From Phoenix dactylifera (taxonomy: Eukaryota > Streptophyta > Magnoliopsida > Arecales > Arecaceae): a DNA stretch of 64,000 nucleotides. Positions 36,926 to 64,000 of this stretch are shown piece after piece. The notes beneath the pieces were generated by a model. The model was not told the DNA's origin. It searched no databases and saw only the letters and a list, made by a program, of their open reading frames with translations. The stretch lies in NCBI RefSeq assembly GCF_009389715.1, contig NC_052404.1:12515756-12579755 (forward strand). Reading direction: 5' to 3'. The position numbers were made by a program, and so were the translations under genes. Numbering within the stretch: position 1 is the stretch's first letter; each line of letters opens with the position of its first letter.

Positions 36926-37680
36926 TCATATTCATCCGGTTGGAAACCGACGAGTTTGGCTACAAGTATCACTCGAAAAAGCTCTGAATCCAAGGCACAA
37001 AACTCATCCTTTGCAATCCAAGAAGCATCAAATGAAGAGCGGTCTTTCCCTTGAATAAGATAACGATAGAAGCCACCATCAGAAGAAGTAACAATCTCAT
37101 CATCCAAGACTTCTTCAATCTCATCTCTTTGCTGAGGAAAATGTAGCGCCTTAGGAACTAAAATACCTACAGGATCACTAGATGATAAAGCAGGACACCC
37201 AAAGATGCCTCAGTAAGGTAATAAATCCTCCACATTAAAAACAGGACTGATATTCATATGATTAGGTAAATCAAGTAGATATGCATTAGATTCAAGTTTT
37301 CTAATAATGGGAAATGGAGCAATGGCTCGAGCATGGAGTTTCTTGAAGGATTTTTTTGACAATTGTTCTGGATGAATGCAAACCATGATATTATCCCCTA
37401 CATTAAACTCTTTAGCCCTATGATGCACATCAACAGTAAGTTTATAATCCACATTACTCGTTGCAATTTTGCGCCTAACCTCTCTATATAAATCATGCAT
37501 GTGTTAGGCAAATTTTCAGCAAGTTCAAAAATACGGGTATCGGGTGGCAAAGAAATAAGATCAATAGGAGTATGGGGTTGATATCCATATACACACTCAA
37601 ATAGGCTCTTACCCGTAGACCTATGAACAAAGTTATTATAAGCGAATTCAGCAGTAGGTAAAATACACCTCACGACATCG
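36926..37680 (-). pseudogene. Integrase C-terminus and pol tail of the gypsy element, broken
   Basis: From about 37680 the frame reads TAEFAYNNFVHRSTGKSLFE, typical of the end of the integrase core. A frameshift lies near 37500, then HDLYREVRRKIA and NVGDNIMVCIHPEQLSKKSF as in the integrase C-terminal domain, ending FNVEDLLPY. A TGA at 37210-37212 interrupts it before DDEIVTSSDGGFYRYLIQGK. It cannot give a complete enzyme. Confidence 0.8.
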
Positions 37681-37851
37681 CAATGGTGGTCAACTAGCTC
37701 TGAATCATCCTCGAAGTCTTTCTTTAAAACATTCTATGAGATCTACTACTTGGTCCTCAACTTCTAGTGGATCATTAGACTCTTGCTCTAATACTAAAAC
37801 TCTTAGAGCCTGAGCTACCAGCGGACTCAACTGCTCAAAGTGCTAACTCAC

Positions 37852-37983
37852 TCATTCAATTTTTTGGTCTACTAAGTTCATAAAGGCTTGAGGGTCAAAT
37901 TGTGATGTAGAAGTGGAGGGAATAGGATTTATGGTGGTTTGATCCATAGTGGATAGGTGGTCACTCTGCCTATTCCTAGTCAT
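37852..37983 (-). pseudogene. Start of gag of the gypsy element, truncated
   Basis: The ATG at 37981-37983 opens MTRNRQSDHLSTMDQTTINP, continuing to FMNLVDQKIE, then TGA at 37852-37854 (43 aa). It is followed within about 170 bp by integrase sequence. Confidence 0.6.
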
Positions 37984-39352
37984 ATTATGATGCACTCAAG
38001 TGTAGAGCAATAAAAAATATACAGAGATAGACTAAAAATTATAATAAGTAATTAAGATTCCTAAACTACTATGATGCCCACACATAAAACTAATAAGCAT
38101 AACGCGGATGATATGCCAAAGTTCAAAAACTAGAATGGATGCAACAAAAAGAAAGCTAGATGCAAGAATTTTTTGTGGTCGAAAGGGGTAAAGTTAAACT
38201 TGGACTAAAGCAATTTACTAGTTGCCTAACCAAATAAATATCGATCAAGCTTTCAGAGGAAAAGATATTATTACCTCACAAAGAGCACTTTAAACTACTA
38301 CTTCATCTTTTAGCGAAGAAAAACTCATTATAGAGGTAGGATTAACAAAAACAAACAACAAAAATAGAATCAGCATATCAAAATGAGCCAAGGAGGGTTT
38401 TCGATGCTGGCGTGGCAAGTGACGTAGTGCTAATGTTGCAAGTGGCGTTGATGCAACCGATGATGCCAACAAGCTGCATGGATAAGGTGACATGTCAATG
38501 CTCGCTGACTAAATGATGATGTGATGTAAGCTACTGACTGGATGATGATGTGGCAAGTATTGATGATCCAATATGAACACTAAACCAAACGGACCGCAAT
38601 CAGGTCCACGGGCTGGATCTTGTGGATCTAAACCCGAATACACTAAGCTTACCGAGTTTGGATTGGATCTTGCGGATCGGATCTGGCTTTGAACCTAGAT
38701 CTGCTTGGGCTTTCGTCCTCACGATGCCCTAAATCAAATCCCTAGAGCCTAGGCAGAGCGCCTCTTGGCGGCGATCAGCAAATGGCAATAGAGTTCAGGC
38801 TAGGGATGGTGACGGCCTAGGACAACAACAGAAAGAGGGATAACAGTGGAGGGCCTGCGCTGGGGACACCCTGGGCTTCTATCGGTGTCGATCATGGAGT
38901 CATCGAGGCTCCAGATCCTCCACGGCACCTCTTGACAGAGAGAGAGGTAGACAGCAGCAGTGCGATGCTTCGCATTGGGGTTGTCAAGGGGTGCAACGAC
39001 CTTCACCTGGATGGCGTCGTGGATGCGGTGGAGGCAAGGAGGTGGTTCGAGTGTCCAATCATGCATCAGAAGGGTGAAGTCCATTGAGTGAGCCGACGAT
39101 GAAAACCCCGCCAAAGGGTGAAGCCGGTGGTGTGGGATGAACAAGGGAGGCGGATGAGGAAAAAAAGGGAGCCTGGTGGGTGTTCTTGGAAAACAAGGGA
39201 TCCAGAATTTTTTTTTGTTTCCCTTTTTTTCTTTACGGTGTTGTGTGGGGTGTGGACTAGCAACATGGTGTTGCAAGTCTATAGGCACGAATCTCAAGAT
39301 GGTGCTCATAGAGCAACAACGATGCTACATCAATGGTGGAGTATCGAGGCTA
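37984..39352 (-). other. 5' leader of the gypsy element
   Basis: Non-coding sequence between the PBS and gag. Frames such as 38800-39309 (-) are low-complexity and carry no gag or pol motif. Confidence 0.5.
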
Positions 39353-39364
39353 GCTCTAATACCA
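39353..39364 (-). other. Primer-binding site of the gypsy element
   Basis: Minus strand TGGTATTAGAGC, one mismatch from TGGTATCAGAGC (initiator tRNA-Met complement), 3 bp inside the 5' LTR. Confidence 0.8.
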
Positions 39365-39367
39365 AAC

Positions 39368-39723
39368 TGACGCAGGACAGAGAAAGGAGAGGGAAGAAGA
39401 GAAGAAGAGGGAAGGAAACAAACGAAGGAGAAGAAGAGGGGGGAAGGAGAGGAAGAATTAGAGGGAGAGGCAACTCAATATTCTCAAATCTCAATGATGC
39501 AAGACTTAGATTCTCAATTACATATCGGTGGATATTTATAGACCCAAAATCCTAATAAGAGTCCGAATAGAAATCCTAATAAGTATAGAAATAAAAATAT
39601 TGAAGTCCTTACAAAACTCTAGTCCTAATAAAAATAAAATTCTTAATAAAAATAAAATTCTCTAATTCCTATATTTGCACCTAATGGCAGTACGCTTAGA
39701 TCTCTTATTGGGGCGGTCCTCCA
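39368..39723 (-). repeat. 5' LTR of the gypsy element
   Basis: 356 bp, TG...CA ends. It carries an extra internal AATAAAAATAAAATTCT duplication relative to the other LTR. Purine-rich (GAAGAAGAG) near its 3' end on the + strand. Confidence 0.9.
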
Positions 39724-40081
39724 TTAAAGACTTTAAGGGATTTGACAAAAAGGGTTTGTTGAATAAGGATATAAACACTGAATAAGGTCTGCCATGAGAT
39801 TTTATATCAAGTCAATTAAAAATGTGACGAAAAGTGACCAGGTAATGATAAAGAATAGGTAAAGGAATAAAATAGGAAAACGACCTGAGATTTTATATCA
39901 AGTCAATATAAAGATCTGATGAAACAGACCATGTGAAGATAAAGGTATATTGGTCAAAGTTTCGTAATTACCTTATCCCACAGAAATCGTTAGAACCAGT
40001 AAAGAAGAAAAATACAAGCATGACCAATTTTCCCAGTAGGCTTCTGTTTATTCCATGGAGTGTTTTTAACAAGACTCAAAT

Positions 40082-40165
40082 CTTTTAATAATTGCATAAG
40101 GGGAGGGAGGGAAGGGCACCCAAAACTTTTAATAATTGCATGAGGGGAGGGAGGGGGGGAGGCAG
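40082..40165 (+). repeat. Tandem duplication with two G-rich runs
   Basis: CTTTTAATAATTGCAT plus a G-run occurs at 40082 and 40126 (44-base period). The G-runs GGGGAGGGAGGGAAGGG (40100-40116) and 40144-40162 each fit the G-quadruplex pattern. They lie about 600 bp beyond the phosphatase stop. Confidence 0.8.
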
Positions 40166-40692
40166 AGAGAGACTTCTAGCCCTTCATAAACTCTTTTCAC
40201 GAGGTATCACTTCCCATGGAAAAAAAAACAGACAGAATCAAAAATATTTACTTGTTGCTGTTTCTTTCCAAAATATTTCACTCCAAATCTTGAGAATTCC
40301 TCCCATGTGCTAGACATGTAACAGCAAACAGCAAATTCATGTTCCAATTTTCATCCCTCGTTTAGTTACAAAAGTGCACTGTATTTTTTCTATCCAGCAG
40401 CACTAACCCAAGCTGCCACCTTATCAACTTGTCCAAAGTGATAGGGTCAAACTCGAAAATATGATTGATATTGTGTTTGTGTGTTGCATTGTGTGTGTGT
40501 GTGTGTGTGTGCCTGTCTGTCTGTTTGTGAAGCAAACACCTACAGCAAAGGCATGAGGCAAAAACTTCATGGGAACAACCATTGAAGGCTACTCATTCAC
40601 AATCCTTTAAAATCAATTACTGACAGAAAAGAGTATAAAACAGTAGGTGTGATCTCATGCAACTGACCTTGATGACGCAAGCTTTCCGATTA

Positions 40693-48033
<7,341 letters not shown>

Positions 48034-48420
48034 CCCCCTGCCCAAACCCTGGAAACAAACCTTCGCTTCTTATGAAACGACCATCGACTTGGCTCTGCGT
48101 TGGGTAGGTGCTGTAAGGGAGGGATAAATAAATATAATAACAAAAGAATGAGAGAGAGAGAGAGTGGGAAAAGCCGCGACGGTGTTTCGTAGATTAATCT
48201 GATCAAACGAGGTTGAACGTGAGCCGTCGGATCCAGACCGTGGGTTTGCAAGCCGTACGTACCTTCTTTCCCGACCAAACCTAATCCGTGCAGCCAAGCC
48301 AGGAAATTACCATGGCACCCGCAGTCACACCGATCACAAATCCAAATAAATAGATAGATAAATAAATGAAGGACAGGGCCAGTCAAATCACAGGTGATAA
48401 AGATAACTAAGGGCAATATT
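48034..48420 (-). promoter_or_regulatory. PP1 5' UTR and promoter
   Basis: Upstream of the ATG: a (CT)n leader tract (48149-48166), an AT-rich box around 48125-48140 and moderately GC-rich sequence to about 48310. No conserved frame. TSS not determined. Confidence 0.4.
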
Positions 48421-49230
48421 TACATAATATTAGAAATGGCATGAGAAACTAATGTTTATATATTTGGTTGAGAAGGATTGGGCTCTCAAACAAGTATGAA
48501 AATAATTTCTATTTTAACTATTTGGTCCGGAAGAATTCCATTGCTATTCCAATTTTAGAGAAAAATAAAAATTATACCAATACTTCAAAATTTAATTCCA
48601 ACTTTTTTCTAATATTTAAATATCATTTTGATCCTGATTCTAATTCTAATTATGAACTGAATATACGAGGAAATATAGTCATTCTGATTATCTTTTCAAA
48701 TAATTTCTATTTTAATTTTGATTCCAACCATAAACTAAATGCACCCCAATAGTAGTTGTCTAGACAGCGAGAAAGAACGTTAGAAAACCCAATTATAATA
48801 AATATTATTGGAAAGCTTAAATTTAATATGAATAATGAGACTGGACATGGTTTGCCTTACTCTTGACTGAGTGTTGGCTCCTTGAGAGATCCGCAACCCA
48901 CAATTGAGGAAGCCGCCGGCCTTATGCATAGAGATCCCTCAAAATGAGACCCTAGTCATTTTATATGTAACAAAAATGTATAATTTTTTTAATTGATTAA
49001 AGAGGTCATGTTGATGTGTTTAAGATGACCGAGACAAACATGACCCTTGAGGTAAAGCGACATAGGATACCTTCAAATTATGCAAGGCAATGATGGATAA
49101 CTTTTTGTAGAACATCTTTATTCATTTTGATTGCACAGTAGGCTTTCAGATACAAGGAACAAATATATATATATATATATATATATACTAGTTCTCATAG
49201 ATGTGCTTGAACACTATATTTTCTATAGGT
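48421..49230. other. AT-rich intergenic sequence
   Basis: Nothing coding. A stretch from about 48440 to 48745 starts ATTTGGTTGAG and ends CCAACCATAAACTAAATGC, loosely like a MITE with decayed ends. An (AT)n run is at 49163-49187. Confidence 0.35.
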
Positions 49231-49239
49231 CAGGGCCTC

Positions 49240-49662
49240 TTCAAAAAAACTAGCTAAAAAATATTATCTATATTTTTTTGGCTCTATATAAATATTCAAG
49301 ATCTACCGGTTCATGGCCGATACAGGACTATATACATGTTCCTCATTATGCCTGGCATATGTGTTAGACTAAGAATCTAAATTCATTTAATCCAATTACA
49401 ACTATCATAAATCTAAATATACTTATTACGATCGGCTTATGATCAACCTAAATAGGCATGTACTGCAATATCTCTTAGTTCATATAGTTTGTAGATCAGA
49501 TCTGTTCTGATACCATTTAATAATTTATAATCTATTGTAAAAAAAATCTAGCCAAAAAGTATTATTTAGATTTTTTGATCCTACGTAAATATTCAAGATT
49601 TATTCAGCACATAACTGATACAGGACTAAACATATATTGACATCGATCCTCGCATATAGAAG
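49240..49662 (-). mobile_element. TRIM-like element (short terminal direct repeats with a PBS)
   Basis: Two direct repeats of about 110 bp (49240-49349 and about 49527-49662) share CTAGC..AAAA.TATTAT.TA, TAAATATTCAAGAT and GATACAGGACTA. Just inside the right copy, on the minus strand, is ATGGTATCAGAACAG (near 49517), a retroelement-type primer-binding site. The interior is under 200 bp and has no coding. Size and layout fit a terminal-repeat retrotransposon in miniature. Exact ends are uncertain. Confidence 0.55.
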
Positions 49663-49669
49663 TCTCATG

Positions 49670-50267
49670 TATATATGTATTGTTCCTTGTATCATAGAAA
49701 ACAATATAATGCATTTGAAATGTCGATGATATCCCGGCAGTCACTCATTTCCTGTCCGTTCTGACTTGCCATTTGCCACAACCTGAACATTTTCTGGGGA
49801 CGGTTCGTGAATGTTTCAGTTACCACTTTTCTTTTATTTTTTTTTTCTTTTTGGATGGAAATTTTTGCTTGTTGATTTCTAACATGAATAATTTGGTTGT
49901 ACTGTGAAGCCTTTGCCCCTTCTTTTTGTAGGCTGGCTTCTGTTTATCTATTAAAGCATTTGTTGTTTCATTAATTAACTTGGAATTGCTTTATTCATTT
50001 TAATAGCGACGGGATTAGTTTGTTGGAGTTCTTATATCGATTCCATTCGGAAGCCGCTCGGAGGCTGACGGACTTCACCACGAGGCTAGTTTGCTCAAAT
50101 GTCTGACTTCACTCATCTTTTGGCATTTGCATCGGTGATTTGCCTGAAGATAAAGAAGTTGTTCATATTTGTAATAGCTTTTTTATCCTCGTACTCTGGT
50201 TTTCTCGTTCTGTACTTTTACGTGTTCCACACTTGTAATTTTAGGTTCTAAAGGTTCATCAGAGACA
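49670..50267 (+). other. Sequence upstream of a poly(A) tract, unidentified
   Basis: No recognisable frame. AT-rich with several T-runs; it ends TTCATCAGAGACAC and then about 31 A. It may be the 3' part of a retroposed RNA or a LINE. Confidence 0.3.

Positions 50268-50268
<1 letters not shown>

Positions 50269-50299
<31 letters not shown>
50269..50299 (+). repeat. Poly(A) tract
   Basis: About 31 consecutive A, the longest A-run in the window. Confidence 0.95.
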
Positions 50300-50303
<4 letters not shown>

Positions 50304-51480
50304 TCTAAAATTCAAAATTTTAGTGATTTTTCATGTGGCTTGACATATTAATCAAGTTGGATATATTGATTCGAGGTGCGGTGCGAGGCGAGAATAAAAT
50401 TATATCAAAATGGGTGCGCTTGTACCTTTTAGTCTCTTTGTCCCACTCACCATATTGCGCGTTAAATTTTGTAGTGTTCCGCGAGTCTTGGAGGATAGCA
50501 GTGCTTGGCCTCGGCACCTTAACCATGAACGCCAAGCGCTTGGCCTTGGTCTTCTTCGTTCTTCCAAGCCTCTTCGCTCTCAATAAAAATGAGTACAACT
50601 TGCTCTCTCAATCACCCTCCCTCTGTCCCTCTCTCTCTCTCAAAACAGAAAAGAAGAAAAAGAAGAAGAAGAAAGCGACTTTGCAAAATTGAGAAAGAAA
50701 ACCAGACCTTACTAACTGTGCCATTCATCAAAAACATAGAAGTATTTCCTTGGTAGCTCGAAATCTTTCCTGTAATTTTTTACTGTTATTTTTTTGTAAT
50801 ATTTGATTTGTTTTTGGTAGGATGGTAATCTTTGATTGTTAAAGGTAGAGGTACCCTATTGGACTTCTGAAAGCAATCTCCTGGTTTCTAAATTTATCTC
50901 CACCATCTTTTGGACAGGTCGAGTCACTCAAAGAATGGATGACAGGGCATGAAGTCTAGGCCCACTTGCCATCAAACGCTGCTTCGGGAGAAGGTGCGTT
51001 GATGGCTTCAAATCTCGAGTGGTTTGTTGGAGGAACTGCCCAAAGTGCGATTCCAAGTGCCCACCTTCACAATCCATGAGCTCAGGCAAAAGAGTTCCAA
51101 GTGCCCACAGGCACTAGCAGCTTTTTTTTTTATTTCTTTCCTTCCTCTGTATCTGCCCACGAGGGCATTTGCTTCTCCGTGTTTTCGGCAGCAATACTAT
51201 TGCTTCTCAATTACGGGATCCATCTGTCCCAATCTCCGGACCACTTAATTTGTCAGGGTAAAGTATTGGTCCTTGATAGCGGAACCAAGTAGATGAGATG
51301 AAAAGCAGGCTTCATACAGATGAAGATAGGGAACAACTTTTGGCCGTTCCTCTGCTCACTCTCCATGGATGTTGGGAGGATACAAGGAAAGGAAAATAGC
51401 TGGAGGTCCAATTCCAACTGTAGTGGTGAGGCCACATTGCTCTTTCGATTAGGGCAGAAATTGAAGCAGAGACGGATCAA
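50300..51480. other. Intergenic sequence, nothing recognised
   Basis: Frames at 50320-50598 and 51024-51292 show no family motif. A pyrimidine run and an AAGAAG tract lie at 50615-50680. Confidence 0.4.
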
Positions 51481-51484
51481 ATAC

Positions 51485-51945
51485 TAGTATATACATATCC
51501 ATCTTTATTTTATTTGATAAATACAGATATGGATATGAATGTTAGTCGGATCCAAAAATTCATATCCATATTTGTGTTTTAAACAGATGCGGATACCAAA
51601 AGTCTGGATATAAATCAGGTAATTAAAGATATTACTAAGTGGATGATAAATCAAGTTAATAGCATGTTAACATCACCATTTATTTTTTTTTTAAAAGTTC
51701 ATGAGTGCCACATAAGATTAAATAGGGTTACAAATAGAATCTATTTTTCTTTGGCGGATATGGATACAAATACAGATATTAGTCGGATGCTTAAATTTCT
51801 ATTCACACTCTAATAGATTCAAATACGAACATAAATCCGAACGGATATCATCCGCTCAAATTTTTATCCATATTCTAATAGATTTGTATTCGAACATAGA
51901 TCCAAACGGATATTATCCGATCCACTTACACCTCTACTTTTAATT
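51485..51945. repeat. Degenerate GGATAT/ATCCGA-rich repeat
   Basis: Many diverged copies of GATATGGATA, CGGATAT, ATCCATAT and AATAGATTTG..TTCGAA, ending TATCCGATCCACTTACACCTC. This kind of AT/CCG tract is common in plant intergenic DNA. Ends are not defined. Confidence 0.6.
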
Positions 51946-51949
51946 TCCA

Positions 51950-53835
51950 AGGTCCGGTGGTTACAATAAAGATTCTATAGCCACCGCTAAGAAATCATCC
52001 AGAGAAGCATAGACTAGCTAAGATTCTATTTTTCATCCCACTCCATTAAATGATGGATTAGCATCTCAAACAATTTATTTTTTTTATAGGAACAAACTGA
52101 GTAGAGGCGTCAAGAAGAGAGCATGCTCGAGTTGCCGGACTGCATTTTCTTGCCCTTCCACTTTTGTAACCTCAGCAAGTCATTATACGAACAGACCAGC
52201 CTAGTCGGCCACGGAGCACCGGCACAAAAATATCACTCAATCCTGTTGGTTTCCAAATCCGTGCGCGGTCCCTTTCGTAGGGCTGATGGAAGACTAGACT
52301 GAATTGCATAGGCCTGCCGCAGATAGACTAAATATTAAGAATAGTGCATGTCTTGGCTGTGGCTCTTGACTCGGTACATATTACCTTTCAAGATATCACA
52401 GCATCTAAGCAAGATTATCCTGTACAAGCTAACAATAATTTCGGGCCTTCAAACACAAGCTTCATAGCATTCAGATAATCTGAAACATGAATACATAACA
52501 CAGGGCTGATCTTCACCAGTACCAGTGCGGTATAGATAGAACATATCATGTGCCTGCTGTTTTTTTCTTCCATTTCAAAACTCAAATGGGAAAGACAAAA
52601 TTATAAAGGCTGACTGCAAGTATGATGACACAAAGCAGACCGAATTGGTCAGAAAACAGATTGAACAAATAATTAGTAACCCCAACAACCAGAACATGAT
52701 CATGATAATTAGGATAAGCAAAGGGAATTGAACTGGTTCTGAAATAGGTTGATCAGTAACCAGCAACCCAACCAGTCAGAATGAAATCACAATAGCTAAA
52801 GTGCCGAAAACAATACTTAAATGTATAGCCAAACAAGGCAATTTTAAAGTATGTCCACAAGCATCAAGAATCAGCTTTATTTAATCGTGTGAACAGAGAC
52901 AACTAGCACATTCTTTATGATTACTCAATCTTCAAACAGGTCCCCCTCCCCAGAATGGCTTCCATCTTTATATCACTGCTTATCAAACAGGATTTTCTGA
53001 GGTGAGGATGTCAAGAATTAGAACTTCAGCGTGCCAATTTGAATCATAAGTTTGACAGTAAGCCAATACAATCGATGGATAGAAACTGCTCCTAATTGGT
53101 GGGGCAGCTGTTACTGTCTCTGTATGGCAAGATCATCTTGCAGTTAATTATCACTTGCACACAGGAATTTGTTTACTCCTGCCTCTCCTCTGAGGATCAA
53201 AATAGAGAATTGAGTCCATCAGCTGAAACTATAACAGTTTTTTAAAAGATTTAGATCCCTTTAGAGGTAGCTATCCAAGCTGTGAAAGACAACTTTGCTA
53301 CATATGAATAATCTATTGCCAGAAAAGAGCCTCTTCAATATCTTCCGCTACATTCTTTCTGGTATTGAAGCTAGTAATTTCCTGAAACTATAACAACTAG
53401 CAGGATACAGGTGTTAGTCTACTAAATGCTCCAAAGAAGTAGAATTTCCAGAATTCCTAAATACTCAACAATTCTTTTTTCAGTAAAGTCAGATCCCATT
53501 TACACCATGACAATATCAACAGGAAGAGTTGAAAGAAGAACTAAATATTTTTTTCTCAAAGTTAAAAAAATATGGAAAATACATTTTGATGAGAAAATGA
53601 TCGCAAGCAGCAAATGTAAGTTGTATAGCAGTTACATGTCTTGACTTACGCATGAAATAATTATATATCTATACACGAAATGAAAACCTTTTTCATGGCA
53701 GTAATTGCAAAACTTACTACCACGTGATTCCCAAGGAGTACCACATACTCATCATCTCTAATAAGAACTCAATTATGTGTGTCAATGGCAGAAATCAAAG
53801 ATCAAGATATGCAGCATATTAGAAAGTTGCCAGCA
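51950..53835. other. Intergenic sequence and 3' UTR of the carrier gene
   Basis: No supported gene. The part nearest 53835 should be the carrier's 3' UTR. Confidence 0.4.
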
Positions 53836-63583
<9,748 letters not shown>

Positions 63584-64000
63584 CGCCTCACCCTGGATTA
63601 TGGTATATACGAGAACGTACCCTCGGAAACCCTAGAAACGAGCCCAAGCAGCTCCGACATCCACGGACACCAGCCCCACCAACCGCCAAATCGAATTCAA
63701 ACCCTAGAAAGACCTAAATAGGTTCCGTTGTATGCCGGATTCGAGGGCTTCTTTTTTTTTTCGGAAAAAGAAAAGAATAATTCAGAAAGGAAGATGGATA
63801 GACCACGCTGCTATGCCGGTTATGAGGATATTTGAAGCAAGAAAGCGGGGAAGTGGGAGGGAGTAAGGTTGGGTTTCGTTGAATCGGACGGTGGAGATAA
63901 AGAGTCCGCGAGACGAACACGGGAATGCGAAACCCTAACACGTCAAACCGACTGCGGGATCAAGAAGCACATGGGAGGGAACATCCGCCTCCGGTTCGGG
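63584..64000 (-). promoter_or_regulatory. 5' UTR and promoter of the carrier gene
   Basis: GC-rich near the ATG. AAACCCTA telo-box motifs occur in this region, including AAACCCTAA at 63929-63937 and, on the same strand, near 63629 and 63701. Telo-boxes are common in promoters of growth-linked plant genes. No TATA box was seen. The window ends before any next gene. Confidence 0.45.

Larger units (their letters stand above)
36573..39723 (-). mobile_element. Internally deleted Ty3/gypsy LTR retrotransposon
   Basis: Two direct LTR copies (36573-36925 and 39368-39723) flank 2.4 kb. On the minus strand both LTRs start TGGAGGA and end GCGTCA. A primer-binding site lies next to the 5' LTR, a gag start follows at 37983, and an integrase C-terminus with a pol tail lies at 36930-37680. 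Protease, reverse transcriptase and RNase H are absent, so a large deletion joins gag to integrase. The 5-base flanks (AATAT and TTAAA) do not match, so no target-site duplication is visible. Confidence 0.85.

Noticed and set aside
38800-39309. 169-aa minus frame
   Set aside because: It lies in the leader of the gypsy element between PBS and gag and shows no domain.

Overview
This window is plant nuclear DNA: intron-rich genes separated by decayed transposable elements. It is probably from a non-grass monocot, and a palm is my best guess. That guess rests on the long TE-filled introns, the remnants of Ty3/gypsy, LINE and Au-type SINE elements, and the overall gene structures, so it is inference. 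There is no bacterial or phage content, no CRISPR array and no operon. Gene models were built by hand from reading frames, splice sites and family motifs.

Layout. 1-323: the last exon of a folylpolyglutamate synthase (+). 1816-15901: an autophagy kinase ATG1 gene of 13 coding exons (+, 730 aa). 15902-17762: a convergent intergenic region holding a small inverted fragment of the next gene. 17763-19775: an intronless DYW-type PPR protein of the CRR2 type (-, 670 aa). 19776-21709: a divergent promoter region with two G-boxes. 21710-25905: a RETICULATA-family (DUF3411) chloroplast protein of 7 exons (+, 460 aa). 25906-40692: gene-poor, with a GC-rich Pro/His-coding degenerate tract, an LTR/gag remnant facing an inverted LTR, an Au-like SINE, and a 3.15-kb internally deleted gypsy element with two LTRs. 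40693-48033: a type-1 protein phosphatase catalytic subunit of 3 coding exons (-, 308 aa), whose 6.3-kb first intron holds a Tourist-like MITE and a LINE fragment. 48034-53835: intergenic, with a TRIM-like element, a poly(A) tract and other repeats. 53836-63583: a mitochondrial carrier (SLC25) of 7 coding exons (-, 353 aa), with LTR, microsatellite and degenerate-ORF insertions in its introns. 63584-64000: its promoter.

The genes do not form one pathway. They cover folate polyglutamylation, autophagy initiation, chloroplast ndhB transcript maturation, chloroplast/leaf development, phosphoprotein signalling and mitochondrial transport. Their order nevertheless looks meaningful. From memory, Arabidopsis has neighbouring pairs of the same families: ATG1/RETICULATA/carrier, CRR2/TOPP, and FPGS/carrier. 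This suggests an old conserved microsynteny block.

I found no clearly new biological system. The items most worth a second look are two GC-AG introns fixed by reading frame, the inverted CRR2 fragment, a partial exon duplication creating a decoy acceptor in the carrier gene, a likely ATG8-interacting motif in ATG1, and several well-bounded small mobile elements.
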